64,000 bases of DNA from Sapria himalayana (Eukaryota > Streptophyta > Magnoliopsida > Malpighiales > Rafflesiaceae): positions 175,417-239,416 of the forward strand of contig JAREIK010002975.1 in assembly GCA_029783825.1 (NCBI GenBank), given 5' to 3'. A program made the translations under genes and the position numbers. The notes beneath the pieces were generated by a model. It did not search any database and was not told the origin of the DNA. It saw only the letters and a program-made list of their open reading frames with translations. Numbering within the stretch: position 1 is the stretch's first letter; the number at the start of each line of letters is the position of its first letter. Positions 1 through 14,772 of the stretch are shown in pieces.

Positions 1-112
1 GATAGATAGACAGTGAGATAGGTAGACAAATAGTTTGATCGACAAATAGATAGAAAAATAGATTGACAGATAAATAGACAAATAGATATACAAATAGAAA
101 GAAAGATAGATA

Positions 113-197
113 GATAATAAAAAGATAGATAGACAAGTAGATAGGAAGATAGATAGATAGATAATAAAAAGATAGATAGAAAAGTAGATAGGAAGAT

Positions 198-206
<9 letters not shown>
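113..206 (+). repeat. 47-bp tandem duplication inside array 1
   Basis: Two adjacent copies of a unit starting GATAATAAAAAGATAGATAG, at 113 and 160, are nearly identical. This shows local unequal exchange or slippage on a scale larger than the tetranucleotide. Confidence 0.8.

Positions 207-242
<36 letters not shown>
200..242. repeat. (TA)n tract in array 1
   Basis: Uninterrupted TA dinucleotides lie directly after a GATA run. Confidence 0.95.
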
Positions 243-247
<5 letters not shown>

Positions 248-3200
248 AAACATTGAAAGATAAATAGATCGACATACAAAGAAACACAAATATTAAGATG
301 GATAGATAGATAATTAGATAGATAGACAGACAGATTGGCAGGTAGTAAAGTATGCAGACAATCAAGTAGGCAGGCAGATAGACATAAATACATACAAACA
401 AATAGTTAGTTAGATAGACCGACAAACAAAGAGACAGAGAAATAGAAAAAAAGTTAGACAAACAAATAGAAAGATAGATAAATAGTTTGACAAATAGTTT
501 GTTAGACACATAGATAGATTGATAGGGTGATAGATAGGTAGATTGATAGACAAATATATAAACAGATAGATATATAGATAGATAGTTAGATAGTTGGTTA
601 GATAGATAGACATATATATATATATATATATAGGCAGATTGATAGTTAGAATGATAGAAAGATTGATATACATGTTGATAGACATATTGATAAAATTATT
701 GATAATAAAATGATAGATAGATATATAAAAAGTTTGAAAGATATATAAATAAATAGATTTAAAGATAGACAGATAAATAGATAGATAGATACTTAGATAG
801 ATAGAGAGATAGATTGACAGACTATTAGACAGATACATAGATATATAAATAGATAGATAGATAGACACATAGATAGATAGATAGATAGATGATAGATAGA
901 TAGACAGATAGATATATAGATAGATAAAAAAACATATAGATAGACCAAAAGAAAGAAAGATAGATAGATAGTAAGCTATAAAGATAGATAGATAGATAAC
1001 AAATAGATAGATAGACAAGTAGATAGGTAGATAGATAGATATTTCGATAGACAGATAGATAGACAAATAGTTTGACAAACTGAAAGAAAAATAGACAGAT
1101 AGACAAATAGACACACTAATAGTGGCCAAATAGATAGATAGTCAGATACATAAACAGACAGATGCGCATGCAATTATGTCTGGAGACAATTAGGCATGGA
1201 GGCAAGATAGATAGATAGACAAACAAAATATAGGATGATAGATAAACAAACAAACAAACAAAGAGATAGACAAACATACAGATAGATAGATAGATAGACA
1301 AACAGATAAATAGATAGATAGTTTGATACACATATTTATATACACATAGATAGATAAATTGCTCGAAAGATAGATAGATAGATTAAAAAATTGATAGATA
1401 GATAAACATATAGATAGATATGTTGATAGATATACAAATAGATAGATAGATTAATAAATAAAATGATAGAAAGATTAATGACATATTGATAGAAAGTTTG
1501 ACAGACACATTAATAGACACATTGATAGATATATTGATAGACTATAAGATAGACTTATTGACAGACAGATTAATAGACAGATTGATATACAAATTGAAAG
1601 AAAGATAGACAGATAGATTGATAGATAGATTGATAGAGAGATTGATAGACAGATTGATAGAGAGAGAAATAGATAGACAAGTTGATTGAATGATAGAAAG
1701 ATAGATTAACAAATAGATAGAGAGATAGATCGATAGATTTTTATATAAATAGATAGACAGATAGACAGATAGACAGATAGACAGATAGACAGATAGATTG
1801 ATTGACACACAAATAAATTGAAAGAAAGAAAGATAGATAGCTACATAAAAATATTGATAGTTCAATTGATCGATAGATAGATAGATAGAGAGATAGATAG
1901 ATAGACAAATAGACTAAATGAAAGATAGATAAAAAGATTTATAGACAAATTCATAGATAGACTGATAGACAGATTGAAATATAGATTGATAGATAGAATT
2001 ATAGACAAATAGATAGAGATATTGATAGACTTATAGATAAACTGATTGATAGATAGATTGATAGAATGATTAAAATATATATTGATAGACATATTTATAG
2101 ACTAATAGATATACAAAAAATAGATAGACAAATAAATAATTTAATTGTCATTTTATTTGATAAATAGATAGATAGATAGTTAAATAGATTGAAAAATAGA
2201 TAGATAGATATATAGAAAGAAATATAGATAGATAGATATATAGATATATAGATAGCTAGATAGATAGCTAGATAGATAGATAGACAGATAGATAGAGAGA
2301 TAGAATGATAGAAAGATAAATAGATAGTTAGATAGAAAGAAAGAAAGTTAGATAGACAAATATATAGAAAGAAAGACAGAAAGATAGACAAACAACATAT
2401 AGATAGATAGATAGACAGATAGTTAGAAAGATAGATAGATAAAGAGATAGATTAATAGAGAGATAAATAGATAGATAGATAATAGATAGATAGATCTAAT
2501 GAAAGATAGATAGATAGACATATACATAGAAAGACATGCAGGCAGGCAGGCAGACAGATACATAGATAGATAGATAGATAAATAGATATATAGATAGATA
2601 GTTAGATAAATACATAGATAGCTAGACAGATAGATAGTAATAGATATACACAAATAAAAGGATAGATAGTTATATAGATAGATAGACAGATAGATAGAAT
2701 GATATATATAGATAGATAGATAGTTAGTTAGTTATTAGACAGATATATATACAGACAGACAAAAAGATAGATAGATAGAAACTTAGGAAGATAGAGATAA
2801 AGTTAGATTGATTGATAGATTTATAGATATATAGAGAGATAGATAGATATATAGATAGACTACTAGATAGATAGATAGATAGACAACTAGATAGACAGAC
2901 AGATAGATAATTATAAAGATATATATTAAGATAGATAGATAGTTATAAAGATATATATTAAGACAGATAGATAAATAGTAATAAAGATAGATATTAAGAC
3001 AGATAGATAGATATATAGACAGATAAATTGATAATCATATAGAAAGACAAATATATAGATAGATAGATAGATAAACAGTGAGATAGAGAAACATGTTGAT
3101 AGACATACAAATAGAAAGACAGATAGACAAACAAGCAACCTGATTGGAATGTAGATAGTTAGGTAGGTAGAAAGATTGACAAATAGAGAGATTGATAGAT

Positions 3201-3900
3201 AGAGAAAGATAAATAAAAAGACAAACAAACAAAAATACATATAGATAAACTGATAGAAAAACAAATAAATAGATAGATTAATAATTTGACAGACTAATTG
3301 AGAGAGAGATTAATACACATAAATATAGATAGATTGATATACAAATAAATAGATTGATAGATAGACAGATAAATAGCCAAATAAATATATATACAAAAAG
3401 AAAGATAGATAGACAGATAGATAGATAGATAGACAGATAGATATACAGATAGATAGACATATAGATAGACATATAGATAGACATATAGATAGACATATTG
3501 TTAGAGATAATGATTGAAAGATAGAATGATTGATAGACATATTGATAAAAAGATTGATAGATAGATTGATAGACAGATTGATAGATAAATTATTAGATAT
3601 ATTGATAGACAAATCGATAGACATATAGATAGTTAGTTAGGTAGATAGATAAATAGAAACATAGATAAATAAATACACAAATAGATAGATAGATAGATTA
3701 TTAGACAAATAGATTATAGATAAATAGTTAGTTGGATACATAAATAGTTAGATAGGTAGATAGGTAAATAAATAGATAGATAGATATATTAATATGTAGA
3801 TAGAAAGATTGAAAGATAGACATAAAAAAATATAGATAGATAGATAATTATATAGATAGATATATATATATAGACAAGAAGATAGATAGATAGATAGATA

Positions 3901-3978
3901 GATATACAGATAGATAGACAAAAAATATATAGATAGATAGATATACAGATAGATAGACAAAAAATATATAGATAGACA
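3901..3978 (+). repeat. 39-bp tandem duplication in array 1
   Basis: The unit begins GATATACAGATAGATAGACA and includes an AAAAAATATATAG stretch. It occurs at 3901 and again at 3940. The period is not a multiple of four, so this is a segment duplication rather than simple slippage of the 4-nt unit. Confidence 0.75.
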
Positions 3979-6900
3979 GATAGATACACACATAGATTAA
4001 TTCATAGATAGATTAACAAAAATATAGATAAATAGATAGATAGATTGATATACAAAAAGATAGAAAAGTAGATATACATATAGATAGATAGACAGAAAGA
4101 TAGACAAAAAGATACAAAGATAGATATATAAATAGATAAACAAGTAGATAGACAAATAGATAGACAAATAGATAGATAGATAGATAGATAGACAGAAATA
4201 TAGATAGATAGATAGAAATATAGATAGATAGATAAAAAGAACAATATATAGATAGACAGACAAATAGATAGACAAATATACACACAAATTGAAAGCAAGA
4301 TAGGCAGGTAGCCAGGTTGGAAGATAGTCAGGCAAGTAGGCATATAGACCGACAACAATTTAGATATATAGATAGATATATATAAGATAGAAAGTCAAAT
4401 AAACATACAAAAAGATAGATAGACGGACAATAGAAAGACAAATAAACATCTAGATAGATAGTTTACATACAAATTGATAGACATATTGATATAGAAAAAT
4501 ATATATTGATTGATAGATAGAAAATAAATAGATAGACAACTTGATAGATAGATTGATAGACATAATTATTAAAAGATTGAAAGACAGATTGATAGACATC
4601 TTGTTAGATAATTTGATATACAAATTGATAAATAGATGGATAGATAGATAGATAGATAGATTGATTGATAAGCAAAGAGATAGACAAATATATAGACTTA
4701 TAGATAGACTAATAGTTAGTCAGATTATTAGACAAATAGACAAACAGACAGACATATAGATAGATAGACTGATTCATATACAAATAGAATGATAGAGCGA
4801 TAGGTAGATAGACAGATAAAAATATAGATAGATAAATATATAAATCGATAAACAGATAGATAGACAGATAGAAATATAAATAGTTAAAAATATAGTTAGA
4901 AAAACAAATAGAAAAGTAGATAAACAGATAAATAGATAGATAAATAGATAGATATACATTTAGATAGATAGATAGACAGACATATAAACAAACATATAGA
5001 TAGTTGGATAGAAAGTCAAATAGATAGATAGATAGGCAGATAAATAAACATACAGATACACAAATAGATAGATAGGCAACTATCCATGTTGATAGATAGT
5101 CAGGTAGGTTTTTAGTTAGACAAAAAAATAAATCGATAGACAGATAGATAGATTGATAGACTGATAGACAAAGAAACAAATAAAAAGATAGATAGATAGA
5201 CAATAAAAAGACAAATAGACATTAAATAGACAAATTGATAGATAAATTGAAAGACAAATTTATAGACAAAAAAAATAAATAGATTGATTGACAGACAGTT
5301 AGATAGACAGTTAGATAGACAGATTGATTGATTGATTCATTGACATAATGATAGATAGAATGATAGTATAAGAGAGATAGATAGATATATTGATAGGAAA
5401 ATTGATAGATATATTAATAAATAAATGGATAGATAGATAGAAAACTAGAGAGAAAGATAGATAGACAAATAGATAGATAGATTGATAGACAAAAAGATAA
5501 ACAGATAGATAGACAAATAGATAGCCATATTATTAGTAAAAGAGATAGATAGATAGATAGACATATAGACAGGTAGATAGATAGATAGATAAATAGTTTG
5601 ATAGACTAATTGATAGATATATAGATAGGTATATAGATAAATAGAAAGATGGATAGATAGATAAATAGATAGAAAGATACCTAGATAGACTGATAGATTA
5701 ATAGATTGATAGATTGATAGACACATATATAGACATATAGATAAACAAATAGATAGACAAGTAGATAAATAGATAAATAAATAGACAGATAGATTGATAG
5801 ATAGACAGATAGATATATAGATACATAGATAGATATACATACAAATAGATAGAAAGATATATAAATAGATAGAAAGATATATATACAGATAAATAGATAT
5901 ATATATATATATATAGAAAGTTAGATAGATAGATAGATATACAGGTTAATAGATAAATTGATAGACAAATAGATTGACATATTGATAAATGGATTAATAG
6001 ATAGTTTGATTAATAGATTGATAGAAATATTGATAGACAATGGATAGACAAAATGATAGGCAATTAGATAAGCAGATGGATAGATAGACACATAAATAAA
6101 TATATTGATAGATATAACAGGATATCGAAAGATAGATAGATATAAGATAGATAGATAGTCAGATTATTATATAGGTAGATAGATAGAAATATTATAAGAT
6201 ATATAGATTTATAAATAGATAGACAACTAGATAGAAATCTATAAAGATAGATAGATAGCAAGATAAATCGATAGATAGATAAAAAATAGATAAATATATT
6301 GAAAGAAAGATAGATAAGCTAATAGATTGATTGATAGATAGAGAGACATAAAGATAGTCAGATAGTAAGATAAATAGATAGATTGATTGATTGACATATA
6401 GATAGACATATAGATAGATAGATAGAATGAAAGATAGATAGATTTACAAAAAGATCGAATGATAAATATACATATATATTGATAGAAAGATAGATAGATA
6501 TGTATATAGACATATAGATATACAGAAAGATAGAATGATAGATAGAAATAGAGATAGATAGATAGATAGTTGACACATAGATTGACACATATATAGATAG
6601 AGAGATTGACATGTATATAAATAAGTAGATTGATAGATAAATAGATTGAAAAATAGATAAAAAAACAGAGACACATAGATCGATAGATAGATAGATTGAT
6701 ATTCAGATAGATAGATTGATAGATATATAGATTGATTGATTGATTGAAAGATAAATAGATAGATAGATAGATATATAATAGATAAATAGATAGTTAAGTA
6801 AATAGGCAGATAAATATATTATTAGATAGATATATAGATAGATAGATAGATATATAGTTAATTAGATTGATATAAAGATTGTTAGAGGGATAAATAGACA

Positions 6901-7198
6901 AACATATAGATAGACAAATTGATACACAAATAGATTGAGAGATAGATAGTTAGTTAGATTGACAGAGACATAGATAGTGGGCAGTTAGGTAGGTAGTATA
7001 TCACGTATGTAGGTAGAATAGAAGATTAACAGACAAAGAAATAGGTAGATAGAAAATAGACTAATAAAGAGATGGACAAACAGATAGATAGATATATAGA
7101 CAAATAGTCATAAAGATAGATAGATAATACATAGATTAATAGACACATATAGATAGATTGATAAAAAGATAGATAGACATATAGATAGATAGATAGAT

Positions 7199-7199
<1 letters not shown>

Positions 7200-7240
<41 letters not shown>
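7200..7240. repeat. (TA)n tract in array 1
   Basis: About 40 bp of pure TA sit between GATA-type units. Confidence 0.95.
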
Positions 7241-7245
<5 letters not shown>

Positions 7246-7833
7246 GTTAAACAAATAGATAGACAGATTGATAGACAGAATGATAAAAATATTGATAAAA
7301 AAGTGATAGACAAATTGATAGAGAGATTACTAGATAGAATGATATATAAATAGATAAATAGATAGACAAATAGATAAATATTTAGATAAATAGATAGATA
7401 GATGGATGGATATATAGATAGATAGATAAACAGATAGATTGACATATTATTATATAGAAACATAGATAAATATATAAATAGATAGATAGATAGGTAGGTA
7501 GATAGACAGATAGAAAGAAAGAAAGATAGGTATATAGAAAGATAGATAGACATATAGATAGATATATAGATAGATTCATAGATACACAGATAGAAAGATA
7601 GATAGACAGACAAATAGAGAGATATATAGATAGGTTGATAGATAGATATACATATACATAGATAGATAGATATATAGACAGATCGATATAAAGATAGATA
7701 GATAAATAGATAGCCAGATAAAAGACAGATAGATTGACAAAAAGATAGGCATGTTGATAGATAGATATATAGATAGACATACAGTTTGATAGATAGAAAG
7801 ACAGGCAGATAGATATACAAATAGACACAAAAT

Positions 7834-7868
<35 letters not shown>

Positions 7869-9113
7869 TTGATAGATAGTTAGTTATATAGGCAGACAAA
7901 CAAATAAGCAGGCATATAAAAAGATAGATAAACAAAAAATTGGCAGATAAATAGACATACAAACAAAGAGAAAAAAATAGACAGATAAATATACTAATAG
8001 AGAGAAAGAAAGATTGTTTTATACATAGATTTATAGACATATAGTTAGACAAATTGATAGAAAGTTAGATAGACAGATAGATAGATAGATAGACAAACAG
8101 ACAGATAGATATATAGATAGATAGACATATAGATAGATATATTGATAGATATATTGATAGATATACAAATATATAAAAAGATTGATTGATAGAATGATAA
8201 AAAGATTGATTGACATATTGATAGATAGATTTTTAGATAGATTGATAGATAGATTCATAAATAGATAAATAAATAAATAGACAGATAAATATATAGAAAG
8301 ATATATAGATAGATAAATAGATAGATAGATAGACAAAAATATAAAGAGATAGATAGACATATAGATAGATAAATACATAGATAGATAGATAGATAGATAG
8401 ACAGAAAGATTGACAAATAGATTGATAGAAAGATAGACAGACAAACAGACAGAGAGATATATAGATAGATACACAAATAGATAGATAGATAGATAAAAGG
8501 ACATACAAACAAACAAATAGATAGAAAAACTGATAGTTATACAGACAGACAAATTGATAAATAGATTGATACACATTAAGATAGATAGATATATAAATAG
8601 AAAAATTGATAAATAGATTTATAGACAGATAGTTAGACAAATAAATAAATACATAGATGGATGGATTAATATAAAGATAGATAGATTAAAAGAAAGATTT
8701 ATAGACAGATTGATATATAGATTGAAAGAAGATTGATAGACAGATTGATTAATTGATTGATTGTCTGACAGATAGATTGATAGATATAAAGACAGACAGA
8801 TAGAATGAATGATTGATTGATCGATTGATTGATAGATTATTAGATTGATATATCTATCAATAAATAGACAGATACATAGACACATAAATAGATAGATAGA
8901 AATAGAAATAGAAAGACAAATAAATAAACAGATAGAAAGACATATAGATAGACATATAGATAAATTGATAGATAGACAAATAGATAGATAGAAATATAGC
9001 CAGATACATAAACCAAAAGATAGATAGATAGACAGACACACACACATATATATATATATATATAAATATATAGATAAATAGTTAGATATACAGATAGACA
9101 AATAGATAGATAG

Positions 9114-9144
<31 letters not shown>

Positions 9145-9708
9145 TATACTTTTATATAGATAGACAGATTGATTGCCAAATAGATAGTTAAAAAATAGAT
9201 AGATAAATAGATAGACAGATTGATAAATAAATAGATAGTCATATAGATAGATAACGAGATAAATAAATAGATAGACAAATAGATAGAAAGATAGATTGAC
9301 TGATAGATAGACATATAAATAGATATATAGATAGATAAATAGATCGGTAGATAGAAGGATGGATAGATAGATAGACAGTTAGATAGTTACACAAACAGAA
9401 AGATTGATAGATAGACAGATTGACATACAAATAGATTAATAGATAGATAGACAAATAGATAGGCAGACAAATAGACAGACAGAAAGATATGTTGATTGAT
9501 AGACAGATAGATATAGAGATACATAGATAGATAGATAGACAGATGGATATATAGATTGATAGATCGATTGATAGACAACTTGATAGAAGGCATATTGATA
9601 GATAGATAGATAAGATATATTGATATAAAGATAGATAAATAGATAGATATAGAGACTGATATATAGATAGATAGGTAGACAGATAGACAAATAGATAGAG
9701 ACAAATAG

Positions 9709-10345
9709 CACTACAAGAAAAGCCTAAATAGCTAGTGAAAATTCTCTAGCTATATGTGCTTTTTTCATCGCTAAAATAGAATAACGACAAAAATTATCCA
9801 ATGCTAGAAAGTTTTACTCAAAATATTAATGAGAAAATATAATTTCCTAGATATTTTCTAACGACAAAATTTCTTTAGCTAATCTTTTTTTCCCTTGCTA
9901 ATTTTATCATAATTAAGAATAGTAATTAATATTTTCAATTAAATATATACAAATAATTCTATATCTAAATTAATGATTAAAAATTATCTAGCTATTTTCA
10001 TTTGAATGCTATTTTTACAATTTTTTTCACAAAAAATGTGATTACATATTTTAAAATTTTTATATTAAATTAAATAAAAACATATCATATAAACAATTTT
10101 TTATGATTAACAAAAAGAAAAAGTAGCTCAAAAATTTTTTTGATACAATTGTTACATAGTTAAAAGAAAATCATCATCCTCATATTTTTTAAAACTAAAT
10201 TATCATCCTCATAATTAATGATGCATTTATGCTAGGCTCTCCTATGTGGGTTCTCTACAGGAACTCTATTTGCTATCTGTCTCATTTTGGCCACTAACTA
10301 TGACTCCATATAGGACATCTATTGTTGTATTACATTTGGTACTGC
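9709..10345. repeat. Left terminal block of element A (shared with 46679-47350)
   Basis: The block opens with CACTACAAGAAAAGCC and repeated TAGCTA-type motifs. It aligns by eye with 46679-47350 over its length, including AAATAGCTAG near the tip, CATAATTAAGA, and GCTAGGCTCTCCTATGTG (at about 10231 and 47237). These are two copies of the terminus of one transposon family in the same orientation, about 37 kb apart. Confidence 0.85.
10210..10345 (-). pseudogene. Possible 3' part of a transposase gene (element A)
   Basis: This is the most conserved inner part of the block shared with 47215-47345, and it is less AT-rich than its surroundings. Read on the minus strand it contains IANRVPVENPHRRA followed by a stop; the copy at 47.3 kb reads IANRIPLEYSHRRA. 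Conservation of the reading frame between two diverged copies suggests a former coding exon, plausibly the 3' end of the second (tnpA-like) gene, which normally lies close to a CACTA terminus. No family motif is visible, so the product is not established. Confidence 0.3.
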
Positions 10346-13228
10346 ACAGAAAAATTATTTTGAACTTCCACAACAACATAATTATCAATAATGAAATCAT
10401 GAAAAAAAGCTAAATATTATAAACTAATGACAGTCACACTCTAAACACAAAACAAAAGCAAACACATATGAATGAAAATATTACTTAATTTCTAGATGTG
10501 TTGGTCACCAAAATCCAGTAGCTAAAGCATCTACAACAAGTTTATCTCCCAATTTCATGCACTTTACCAATTCTTTTCCATTCTTTTTAGGGGCTTCATA
10601 TAGCACTTATAATCGAGCATGTTCCTGTCCTTGATCAATGCTTCCTCTACAAATGTAGATAGAGGCTTAGATTTTTTATCGAGAAGATGATGAAGTAAAT
10701 TTATGAAAAAATAATCAAGAGAGAAAACATATAAAACAAAATAACAAACCAAAAAATTAATTAAATAATATAGTGTAGCCAGAAGAAGTAATTAGAAATA
10801 AATACAAAAATGAGAACTAGCATTCAATAAGAAATTTAATCATGTAGTTTTTTTGGAGATGGGTTCCCAGGTCCGATCCGACACCTTGTTCTTCCCGTCA
10901 ATATTAAGGATCAAGACACTCACTAGAGCCTCTAAACATCTAACTCCAACCTCATTAGCTAACTCATTTTATTATTCCGAGACACCATACTTGTGTGTCT
11001 CATTTTCTCTAATGAAGATGAATATTTTTTCACCTTATCCAACAACTCAAACCAAGAAAAACAAGATGATGCCATCAATTGAATAAATACAAAAAATGAT
11101 ACACAAACTGATTATCAACTTGTTTTTTTAAACAAGCTTACTAACACATCGAAATAATAGGCACCTGATGTGAGGTGATAACACATAGAAGTAGTAAATT
11201 CAAATGAGAATCAACTGAACAAACAACTGGACCAAAATGGAAGAAAAGAAGGGAGCTTTGCCTATCCATCATGCACCCTTGTTGTTGTAGTTGAGCAACA
11301 TCACCAATATCAAAATGGCCACCTTAATAAATAAACAAATACTAGCAACATGCACCACAACTGGAAGGTGGGCTACAGCAATTTGTGTTGGCTGACAGTA
11401 AAGGAAGTAATCTTGCATTCTTCTATTCTCATCTGGCTCTTCTCTTATTGGTGCAGGCTCAAACTACATCAATTTTAAGGGCAATCTTCGAGGTTTTGTA
11501 ATTTCAAACACACATATATATCCATACATCTAATATCATGTTAACAATTAAAAAAATAATAAACACTCGACAATCAAAATGTCATACAACTAAAATTCTT
11601 ATATAATGGACACAAATAATTAGTGCAGCTCAAATTGAGTAATCTCATCAAAAGTATCCAAAATAAAAAAAATTAACAAAAATAAAATATTCTCTCAACA
11701 CATGTTCATATATAAATCTTTATTTCCTTAAATGTCATTATATTTTACATTTTTCAAAAGACTAAATCGACTCTCTTATAAATAACAAACTATGATGGAT
11801 TTACTTTCAAAACTAAGAGGAGCTCAAATAGAGTGTAAGTGAGAAACAAGTGCAAAATATTCATCAACCTCGAAATAGATCTCAATTTTTCATAGAATTT
11901 TCACTTATCTAAGTATATTAAATACAACATTATATAAATTTATTAAAAACAATTTATTAAACTAATTATACAGATAATATATGTAATATAAAATTAGATA
12001 ATTACAAGATATTTGAACTTTTTTATGATATTCACATATCTAATAGATTCAAAATTATATCTTTGGTGAAATATGGTTAATTTTTTATGAGCATATGTTA
12101 TCTTTATTCCAAAAAGATATACAAATATACAAAAGTCTTACATTTCAACATTCATAGAAACGAAATATTAATTAGATTCAAATGTAATAACTTTAAGGGA
12201 AAACAATTGCATAGAATGTATCAATCTATGCTCATGGAAAATATATCAATAATATAAAGATTTTCATATGTAACAAACAAAACTTATCTTGTAAATAGAA
12301 ATAATCAAGTAATTATTTTATATGAACTTCATCAAAATTTTCATAAAACATATTTATTCACAACAAATTATAATAAGAACCTATAAGAGGTTATTAAAGA
12401 TAGAAGAAATCAAAATAAGATCATTTTAACTACTAGATATAAAAAATTAAAATAACAAAACTCATGTATCAATGTATAACACTTCACCAGCAAGAAAGCC
12501 TTTATGTGAACTTCATTCTCATCAAAAATACACTCATTATTGAATAATTATAAAAACTAATCACAAGTATTAAAACAAAAATAATTATCCAATACTTTTG
12601 AGTGAATGATAAGTATATCATTTATTATGACTTGTCATTCTAAATGAGAAAGTGTTTCAAACAAGAGTTTAAATTGGCTTCAAATGAATAAGAACAAATA
12701 TTAATACACAAAATAAATAAATATGAATAAAAACGTATTCCATCAAGTGAAAAATTAATACTAAAATGTATTTGTTTATTTTGGAAAATATTCAAAAGAT
12801 AAGATCAAAAGAGTCAATTGAATTGACTATTTTTTTAGTAATACTCAATAAAATAGTTAAAAAGCTTAGTATGTCAAGAGATCCTTCACTAAGGAGCTTA
12901 GCACATGTGAAATTAAATTTGCCACGGATGAGTGTAAATCTCTTGATTTGGATAACTTTATTTCTTCAAATATTAGAGAGAAGTTTAAAAAGGCATCTGA
13001 AGGATAAAGGAATCACATAATAAAAAAAATTCTTCAATCTCACAAAAGCTCAATTTAAATTCTTGCAAGGTGACTAAAGTATGTAACTATTATATAAATC
13101 ATGTATTATTGGAGTACATGATCTTTAAAGATTGTTTCAATCGACGGGTTAGGGGTGAATTTTTCATGAAGGGAGGGCAGATGAAAAGAAAAAGAAAAGA
13201 TAAATTAATTTTCATTAATTTACGAAAA

Positions 13229-13264
<36 letters not shown>

Positions 13265-13673
13265 TGAGAGAGTTCACATGTCTGGTGCTCTCCTACAATG
13301 TAACAAGAAATAAAATAAATAAATAATATAAATATAAACACTAAATTAAATCTCAACTATCTCCTTCAGAATAATGCATACATGCATTGAATATCAAAAT
13401 TAGAAGATATGAAAAAAAGTTACAATCCTCCAAGTGTATTCATGATGATGTCTATAATAATTTCACTAATAAATATTTACACTAATAACATGTCAAATTG
13501 TCTAAATATAACATTAAAATATTATCAACAATGAATTGATAAACATAACATCTTTAAAAATTAACTAATATACTAAGACACACAAGTAACTGATAACATA
13601 ACTCTTTGCACTGAAGCTAGAATCAAAAATATGACCATATACTATATCTTTGAGTTGTGTTCATATTAGTGTA
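10346..13673. other. AT-rich interior of element A, no supported gene
   Basis: Both strands carry only short frames (62-85 codons) with no family motif, no consistent splice structure and the base composition of their surroundings. A minus-strand stretch at about 10500-10750 (including VEEALIKDRNMLDYKCYMKP) is slightly less AT-rich and could be decayed transposase sequence, but I cannot place it. A (TA)n tract lies at 13224-13261. Confidence 0.6.
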
Positions 13674-13914
13674 TGTTGGAAAATCTAATATGTTACTAAA
13701 AATACTATGAGTGCAAATAATATTTGATCTGGTTTGTTGTGATTTACAATTGTTTTTTTCTATTATTTTATTTTTTTCTTGCATATGTATAAGAGAATTC
13801 AACCTATGAAATAACATAATTCAATTAGTCCCTTATATAAGGGTTTAGCTTGTACACATTTTGTTATGTGATTTTTCAAATACTCTTCTTTTATTTTGCA
13901 TTAGTTTCTCAACA
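13674..13914 (+). mobile_element. Ty1/copia-type LTR (solo or truncated element)
   Basis: The 241-bp segment starts TGTTGGAAAATC and ends TTTCTCAACA, giving the TGTTG...CAACA ends typical of plant copia LTRs. It contains a TATA-like CCTTATATAAGGG about 80 bp from its 3' end, as expected for the U3/R boundary. A degenerate initiator-Met tRNA primer-binding site follows immediately. No gag-pol frame is recognisable downstream, so the element is deleted or extremely decayed. Confidence 0.75.
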
Positions 13915-14240
13915 TATTATCAAAGCCAAAATCTTATAGATTACAAATTCTTGAGTGAGTGGCTTGCAATTTGAATGTGCAGAAACATTTAATATTTTAT
14001 TACAATATAACAAAAAATCTTTTTAGAAATTATATGATAAAAATTTGGACATATTTCTCAAATACTCTTCTTTTGTTTTGCATTGTTTCTCAACATGGTA
14101 TCAATACAAAAATCTTATAGAATACAAATTTTTGAGTGTGTGGCTTGAATTTTGAATTTGCAAACACTTTTAATATTTTATTACAATATAAGAAACATTT
14201 ATTTTTGAAATTATATGAAAAAAAAGTAGGATATATTTCT
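13877..14240 (+). repeat. 182-bp tandem duplication of LTR end, primer site and leader
   Basis: The unit running from CAAATACTCTTCTTTT through the LTR end, primer site and about 130 bp of leader occurs at 13877 and again at 14059, with moderate divergence. Only the last part of the LTR is present in the second copy, so this is a duplication across the LTR/leader junction and not a second full LTR. Nothing recognisable follows from 14241 to 14772. Confidence 0.8.
13915..13927 (+). other. Degenerate copia primer-binding site
   Basis: TATTATCAAAGCC directly follows the LTR end and resembles the plant copia consensus TGGTATCAGAGCC, complementary to initiator-Met tRNA. A second, differently mutated version (TGGTATCAATACA) lies at 14097-14109 in the duplicated copy. 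Confidence 0.7.
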
Positions 14241-14772
14241 CACTAAAATATAAAAATTTAGAATCTTCTTCAAATTTTAGTAAAGATCTCAACTAATTAT
14301 CAACCTAAAATTTTTTAGCTTCAATTATTAGTTATATATACAAAAAATATCAAATATGAAGTGCATCCAATTATAATTATGCTAAACTTAAATTATAAGG
14401 TTCTAATGCACCATTTTTTTGTAAATTATTTAACATTTCTTCTTAGATGATTCATCTAGTACTCTAGTACTAGTTTTAAAGTTATATATTTTTTAAAATA
14501 TTTTATTTGACTAGATTTTATTTCTCATTTAGTATCTTTTTTATTTATCATATTAGAATTTTTCTATACAATATAAGTGTGACTATTAATACTAAATATT
14601 TTGCTTACTTGAGGAAAGACACTAGAGAAGAAAGGGATTCTCTACATCATCTAAAATATTTAGTTCATTATATAAAGATCGTACTTAGTGCACAAGCCTT
14701 CTATTTTAGCATAAGGCATGGGAGAAGTTCATATATCAATGTCTTACCATCAAAATTTAAAGAATACATATG

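Larger units (their letters stand above)
1..9708 (+). repeat. Degenerate GATA/GACA tetranucleotide array 1
   Basis: Almost every position belongs to a 4-nt register of GATA, GACA, GATT, AATA or AAATA variants read on the plus strand, with short (TA)n and (AC)n tracts (for example 611-632, 7837-7866, 9037-9065, 9127-9146). Variants are mixed rather than homogenised, so this is an old compound array and not a young microsatellite. G/C-richer interruptions of the GGCAGGTAGG type recur near 340-380, 3120-3175, 4290-4350, 5060-5110, 6980-7020 and 7900. The minus strand is free of stops for long runs because CTAT units translate as Leu-Ser-Ile-Tyr in all three frames; I annotate no gene here. It continues off the left edge of the window and ends at a CACTA terminus. 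Confidence 0.97.

Noticed and set aside
7026..7820. 264-codon minus-strand open frame in array 1, and dozens of similar frames in all arrays
   Set aside because: Leu-Ser-Ile-Tyr repetition arises in every frame of a CTAT array. There is no start context, domain or codon bias, and the frames overlap each other fully.
1..9708. CRISPR array (regular short repeats)
   Set aside because: There is no constant repeat/unique spacer alternation, and the sequence is a eukaryotic tetranucleotide array.
12766..13020. 84-codon plus-strand frame in element A
   Set aside because: No recognisable motif; AT-rich composition is the same as the surrounding non-coding DNA, and nothing supports splicing or conservation.
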